A stretch of 64,000 bases of DNA. It comes from Halopiger goleimassiliensis (lineage in GTDB: Archaea > Halobacteriota > Halobacteria > Halobacteriales > Natrialbaceae). The notes beneath the pieces are model-generated. The model was given only the letters and a program-made list of their open reading frames with translations, had not been told where the DNA came from and searched no databases. Where the stretch lies: positions 124,001-188,000 of the forward strand of contig NZ_HG315690.1 in NCBI RefSeq assembly GCF_000455345.1, given 5' to 3'. This document shows positions 60,872-64,000 of this stretch, piece by piece (the first letter of the stretch is position 1; each line of letters begins with the position of its first letter). Both the position numbers and the translations under genes were made by a program.

Positions 60872-62685
60872 GGGTCACGCGTCGGACTCCCGAGGTCCGA
60901 CTCGCCAGCGGAGCCGTCGATCAGCGGGTCGTACACCGGATCGGAACCCGGGTCGTCGTCTCCCTCGTCCTCGAGCAACTCGAGCACGGCGTCCGTGTCG
61001 GCGTAGTACTCGTTGACCATCGCGGTGAACCGCCGGTAGTCCGAGATGTCGTTGTCCCGCAGATACTGGAGGAACCGCTGGCGTTGCTGGAGTTCCGCCA
61101 GGAGTTCGGTCTGGCTCCAGCCGCGGTCATCCCGGATCTCCTCCAGGACGTGGCTGCCGTGGGATCGGAACGCGTCGGACTCGCTCTCCCAGGTGAACGC
61201 CGTCGAGTAGTCGAGTTCGCCGGTTCGCTGGTCGATCCCTTCGATCTCGGCGAGCACCCGGTTCCGGCGGACGCGACTGTCCTCGAGCCGGGTGAGCGTC
61301 TGGACCGAGAGGATGTCCAGACTCTGGACCATCGGCCGCGGAACGTTGATCGGCTCGTTCTCGAGGCGGTTGATCACCGTCTGGACCGAGTCGGCGTGCA
61401 TGGTCGAGTAGGTCGTGTGGCCGGTGTTCATCGCCTGGAAGAGGGTGATCGCCTCCTCGCCGCGGACCTCGCCGACGACGATGTACTCGGGGCGATGACG
61501 CAGCGCCGACCGGAGGAGGTCGTACATGGTGATGTCGGTCCCGTCGTGGGTGTGTTCGCGCGTGACCGACGAGAGCCAGTTGTCGTGGTACAACTGGAGT
61601 TCCCGGGTGTCCTCGATGGTCAACACCTTCGCCCGCGGCGGGATGAACATCGAGATGGCGTTCATGCTCGTCGTCTTCCCGCTGGCCGTTCCGCCCGCGA
61701 ACAGCAGGCTCTTGTTGTGTTCGATCGCGAGCCAGAGGTAGGCCATCTGCTCGACGCTGAACGTGCCGTACTCGAGAAGGTCGATCGGGGTAAAGGGCTC
61801 GTCGGCGTACTTGCGGACGGTAAAGGCTGATCCCCGCGGGGTGACTTCCTTTCCGAGGGCGAGTTCGGCCCGCGACCCGTCGGGCAGCGTCGTCTCGACC
61901 ATCGGATCGCCGATCGAAATGTGTTGGCCCGACTGCTGGGCGAGCCGAACGACGAACCGATCGAGTTCGTCCGCGTCGAAGACGACGTTGGTCTCGACGT
62001 CGGTGTACTCGTCGTGGTAGACGAAGATCGGCAGATCGTAGCCGTCACAGGAGACGTCCTCGACGTGCGGATCGTGCATGATCGGATCGAGACGTCCGTA
62101 GCCGCGGAAGTCCCGGTAGACGTAGTAGAAGAGGCGGTAGAACGTTGCCACGTCGACGTCCGCGCCGTACCGCTCGAGGTACTCGTGGACGGTCTCCCGG
62201 AGGAGGTCCTCGACGTCGTCGCGGCCCTCGTCGCGGTACAACAGCGGGTCGCGGACGTCCTCGGAGAGCGTCTCGAGGAGGGTACGTTCGTCTGGGCGGA
62301 GCGACGGCTCGACGACGTCGTACCGGTAGTGGTTGTTCTCGGCGTCGTAGCCGATAGTGACGAACGCGAACGGCGCGTTGACCCAGTAGCGATCCACTTC
62401 CTCGAGGCCGTCGATGCCGTCGAACTCGATCAACGGGCCGTGGACGGACGGATCGTACGCGACGAGGTCGATCCGCGATCCGCGGACCGCCTCGACGACG
62501 CGCCGGAACCGGCGACGGATTCGGTCGAACGCGGAGGCCGACGGCCCGTCCGCGACGGAGTCGGATTCCGGTTCATCGCGGTCCCGTGACTCCTCGTCAC
62601 CGTCGGCCGACGCCCCGTCGGGCGTCTCCGTCACCCCGACGTCCCCCAGTGCGTCGTTCGTCTCCCGCTCGTCGTGGTCAGTCAT
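60868..62685 (-). CDS. Type II/IV secretion system ATPase (PilB/VirB11-like)
   Basis: The ATG at 62685 gives 605 residues. An acidic N-terminal tail (1-55) is followed by the N-terminal domain and the ATPase core with Walker A FAGGTASGKTTSMNAI, the Asp box VLTIEDTREL, Walker B YIVVGEVRGEEA and the His box MNTGHTTYSTMHADS. It powers assembly of archaeal adhesion pili with the coupled PilC. A TATA-like TTTAAG near 62740 would place the transcript start after the ATG at 62721, favouring 62685. Confidence 0.94.
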   Translation of the reverse strand: MTDHDERETNDALGDVGVTETPDGASADGDEESRDRDEPESDSVADGPSASAFDRIRRRFRRVVEAVRGSRIDLVAYDPSVHGPLIEFDGIDGLEEVDRYWVNAPFAFVTIGYDAENNHYRYDVVEPSLRPDERTLLETLSEDVRDPLLYRDEGRDDVEDLLRETVHEYLERYGADVDVATFYRLFYYVYRDFRGYGRLDPIMHDPHVEDVSCDGYDLPIFVYHDEYTDVETNVVFDADELDRFVVRLAQQSGQHISIGDPMVETTLPDGSRAELALGKEVTPRGSAFTVRKYADEPFTPIDLLEYGTFSVEQMAYLWLAIEHNKSLLFAGGTASGKTTSMNAISMFIPPRAKVLTIEDTRELQLYHDNWLSSVTREHTHDGTDITMYDLLRSALRHRPEYIVVGEVRGEEAITLFQAMNTGHTTYSTMHADSVQTVINRLENEPINVPRPMVQSLDILSVQTLTRLEDSRVRRNRVLAEIEGIDQRTGELDYSTAFTWESESDAFRSHGSHVLEEIRDDRGWSQTELLAELQQRQRFLQYLRDNDISDYRRFTAMVNEYYADTDAVLELLEDEGDDDPGSDPVYDPLIDGSAGESDLGSPTRDP

Positions 62686-62934
62686 CGAAACACACCGAAC
62701 GTACGCGAGTTCTTCCGGCATATCGGGGACGCGGTGCCTTAAATGAGTGGGCCGAGCGACGAGGGCGGACTGGACGTTTCCGGGGCGGCCGCGTCGAACA
62801 ACGGAACACCTGAGACGATATACACCGGCTCGCGAGCGAGGTGTACAATGCCTTTCAGCGGCAACGATAGCACAGTCGTTCGACAGTTCGTGCGTTACGT
62901 TGATACGGTGGGAGCACTAACCGCTGTGTACGGA

Positions 62935-63411
62935 ATGAGGCGCGAGCACTTCACGCTGGTCGTCGACAACGTCGGCTGGGTCGAGACCGACGACGAACCG
63001 AGAAAACCCTCGGTATCGATCGAGTTCACCGGTCCGTCGACGATGCTCCGCGAGCGCCTGACCGGTCCCGACGGCGAGGTCCTCGACGCCGGCGAGACCG
63101 ACGTCGCACTGCGACTCCAGGACCCTCTCGACGACGCCACGGCGGGCGTGGTCAGCGTCACCAACCGCATCACCGGTGAGTTCATCCTCGAACTCAACGA
63201 GGACGCCGACGACGTCCTCCAGTTCATCTCGGCCGCCCGTGGCTACGGCGAGCGAACCAGCGACGACGAAGGCCGATACGAGGTCGAGATCACCCTCGAG
63301 GACGAGCCGGAGCCGTTCGTCACCTACGACAAACGCACCTTTCTGGTCTACGACGAAGACGGCAGCCTCCTGCGCCAGCACAGCCTGATCCCGAGCGGCG
63401 TCGAACTCTGA
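62935..63411 (+). CDS. DUF5793 family haloarchaeal protein
   Basis: The ATG at 62935 gives 158 residues starting MRREHFTLVVDNVGW, with PSVSIEFTGPSTMLRERLTGPDGEVLDAGETDVALRLQ in the middle and a beta-rich end. The whole length matches DUF5793 proteins of haloarchaea, which have no known function. It is divergent from the pilus ATPase gene and upstream of the ABC transporter operator. Confidence 0.85.
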   Translation: MRREHFTLVVDNVGWVETDDEPRKPSVSIEFTGPSTMLRERLTGPDGEVLDAGETDVALRLQDPLDDATAGVVSVTNRITGEFILELNEDADDVLQFISAARGYGERTSDDEGRYEVEITLEDEPEPFVTYDKRTFLVYDEDGSLLRQHSLIPSGVEL

Positions 63412-63440
63412 GTTCCAGCCCGATGGGAATGGACCGGCAG

Positions 63441-63466
63441 CTATAAGTGTTTTAGGCGTGCCTAAA
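63441..63466 (+). promoter_or_regulatory. TATA box plus perfect DtxR-type operator before ABC transporter gene
   Basis: The TATA-like CTATAAG is at 63441-63447. The perfect inverted repeat TTAGGCGTGCCTAA is at 63452-63465, extended by one more pair to TTTAGG-N4-CCTAAA. The operator lies between the TATA box and the expected transcript start near 63470, the usual place for a repressor. The start codon at 63502 then has a leader of about 32 nt. Confidence 0.7.
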
Positions 63467-63501
63467 GCCACTAGACGCCGGCGGACGCCGGGGAGCCGAC
63501 C

Positions 63502-64000
63502 ATGGCGAACGGACAACTACTGACGACGACCGAGGAACCGCGCCAGGAGGCCGACGAAAGCGGCGACGTCGTCCTCGAACTCGAGGACGTCGCGAAGGAG
63601 TTCGGCAACGAGGCGGTTATCTCCGAGCTATCCCTGTCCGTCCACGATGGTGAGATTCTCACGCTGCTCGGCCCCTCGGGCTGTGGCAAGACGACGACGC
63701 TCCGGCTGATCGCCGGCCTCGAGGAACCGACCCACGGACGCATCCGACTGCAGGACGACGACGTCGCCGGGAACGGACGGTTCGTCCCGCCCGAGGAACG
63801 CGGCGTCGGGGTCGTCTTTCAGGAGTTCGCCCTCTTTCCGCACCTCACCGCCCGTGAGAACGTCGCGTTCGGCCTCGATGACTGGCCAGCGGAGAAACGC
63901 GACGCCCGCGTCGAGGAGTTACTCGAGCTGGTCGGCCTCGAGAGCCACGGCGACCACTATCCCGACGAACTCTCCGGCGGGCAACAGCAACGGATCGCGC
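63502..64000 (+). CDS. ABC transporter ATP-binding protein, probable metal (iron) uptake, 3' end cut
   Basis: The visible 166 residues hold an acidic N-terminus (1-22), Walker A GPSGCGKTTTLR, the Q-loop VVFQEFALFPHLTARENVAF and the signature LSGGQQQRIA. The sequence is of the Fe(3+)/spermidine/thiamine (FbpC/PotA) ATPase type. A DtxR-type operator in its promoter suggests iron or manganese transport. Walker B and any C-terminal domain lie beyond the window. Confidence 0.9.
   Translation, partial: MANGQLLTTTEEPRQEADESGDVVLELEDVAKEFGNEAVISELSLSVHDGEILTLLGPSGCGKTTTLRLIAGLEEPTHGRIRLQDDDVAGNGRFVPPEERGVGVVFQEFALFPHLTARENVAFGLDDWPAEKRDARVEELLELVGLESHGDHYPDELSGGQQQRIA

Noticed and set aside
57993-60878. 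961-codon fused frame spanning the methyltransferase and the PilC gene
   Set aside because: Only its last 239 residues (from the ATG at 58712) encode a methyltransferase. The rest is an Arg-rich shadow of the pilC gene in another frame, so there is no true fusion.

Overview
The window is a GC-rich, acidic-proteome haloarchaeal chromosome segment. Almost every predicted protein is Asp/Glu-rich. Promoters are archaeal BRE/TATA type, and many TATA-like boxes sit 25-30 nt before the start codon, which implies leaderless mRNAs. The gene set includes archaeal ribosomal proteins (L11, L1, L10/P0, P1), FEN1, a phosphomevalonate-decarboxylase-type MvaD, a haloarchaeal PHA locus (maoC / phaR-phaP-phaE-phaC / phaB) and haloarchaea-specific families (HEWD, DUF5793, rubrerythrin-like zinc ribbons). 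A Natrialbales-type halophile is likely, but the genus is inference.

Layout. 0-15 kb: a PAS/GAF sensor cut by the left edge, an Eis-like acetyltransferase, a small TM-channel protein, an Lrp regulator plus aminotransferase, several oxidoreductases, a cupredoxin lipoprotein, a BtpA protein, a two-gene lactonase-like/iron-ADH operon and a TctA-type permease. 15-20 kb: ribosomal stalk operon rpl1-rpl10-rpl12 with a structured leader, separate leaderless rpl11, then cutA and HEWD. 20-24 kb: a 621-aa secreted, extremely acidic repeat protein and pckA. 24-28 kb: several microproteins with Cys zinc knuckles and small hypotheticals. 28-34 kb: TraB membrane protein coupled to an M50 peptidase, purM, cdd and a phosphohexomutase. 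34-39 kb: PHA granule and polymer locus. 39-48 kb: macro-domain protein, a tiny gene behind DtxR-type operators, CYTH, FKBP, polyprenyl synthase, M28 peptidase, an NAD-kinase-like pseudoenzyme and nth. 48-53 kb: hairpin-rich RNA candidate, mvaD, NDH-2-like flavoprotein, fen, GNAT. 53-64 kb: four-PAS histidine kinase, tRNA-Gly(TCC), Tat-exported beta-propeller, methyltransferase, PilB/PilC-type pilus core, DUF5793, and the start of an ABC ATPase behind a perfect DtxR-type operator.

Genes working together: phaR (regulator), phaP (phasin), phaE+phaC (synthase), phaB (reductase) and maoC (hydratase) form a complete polyhydroxyalkanoate module. mvaD and idsA serve isoprenoid lipid synthesis. The perfect TTAGG-N4-CCTAA sites at 40.1 kb and 63.5 kb suggest two members of one metal-responsive regulon. 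No CRISPR array, rRNA or intact insertion sequence was seen.
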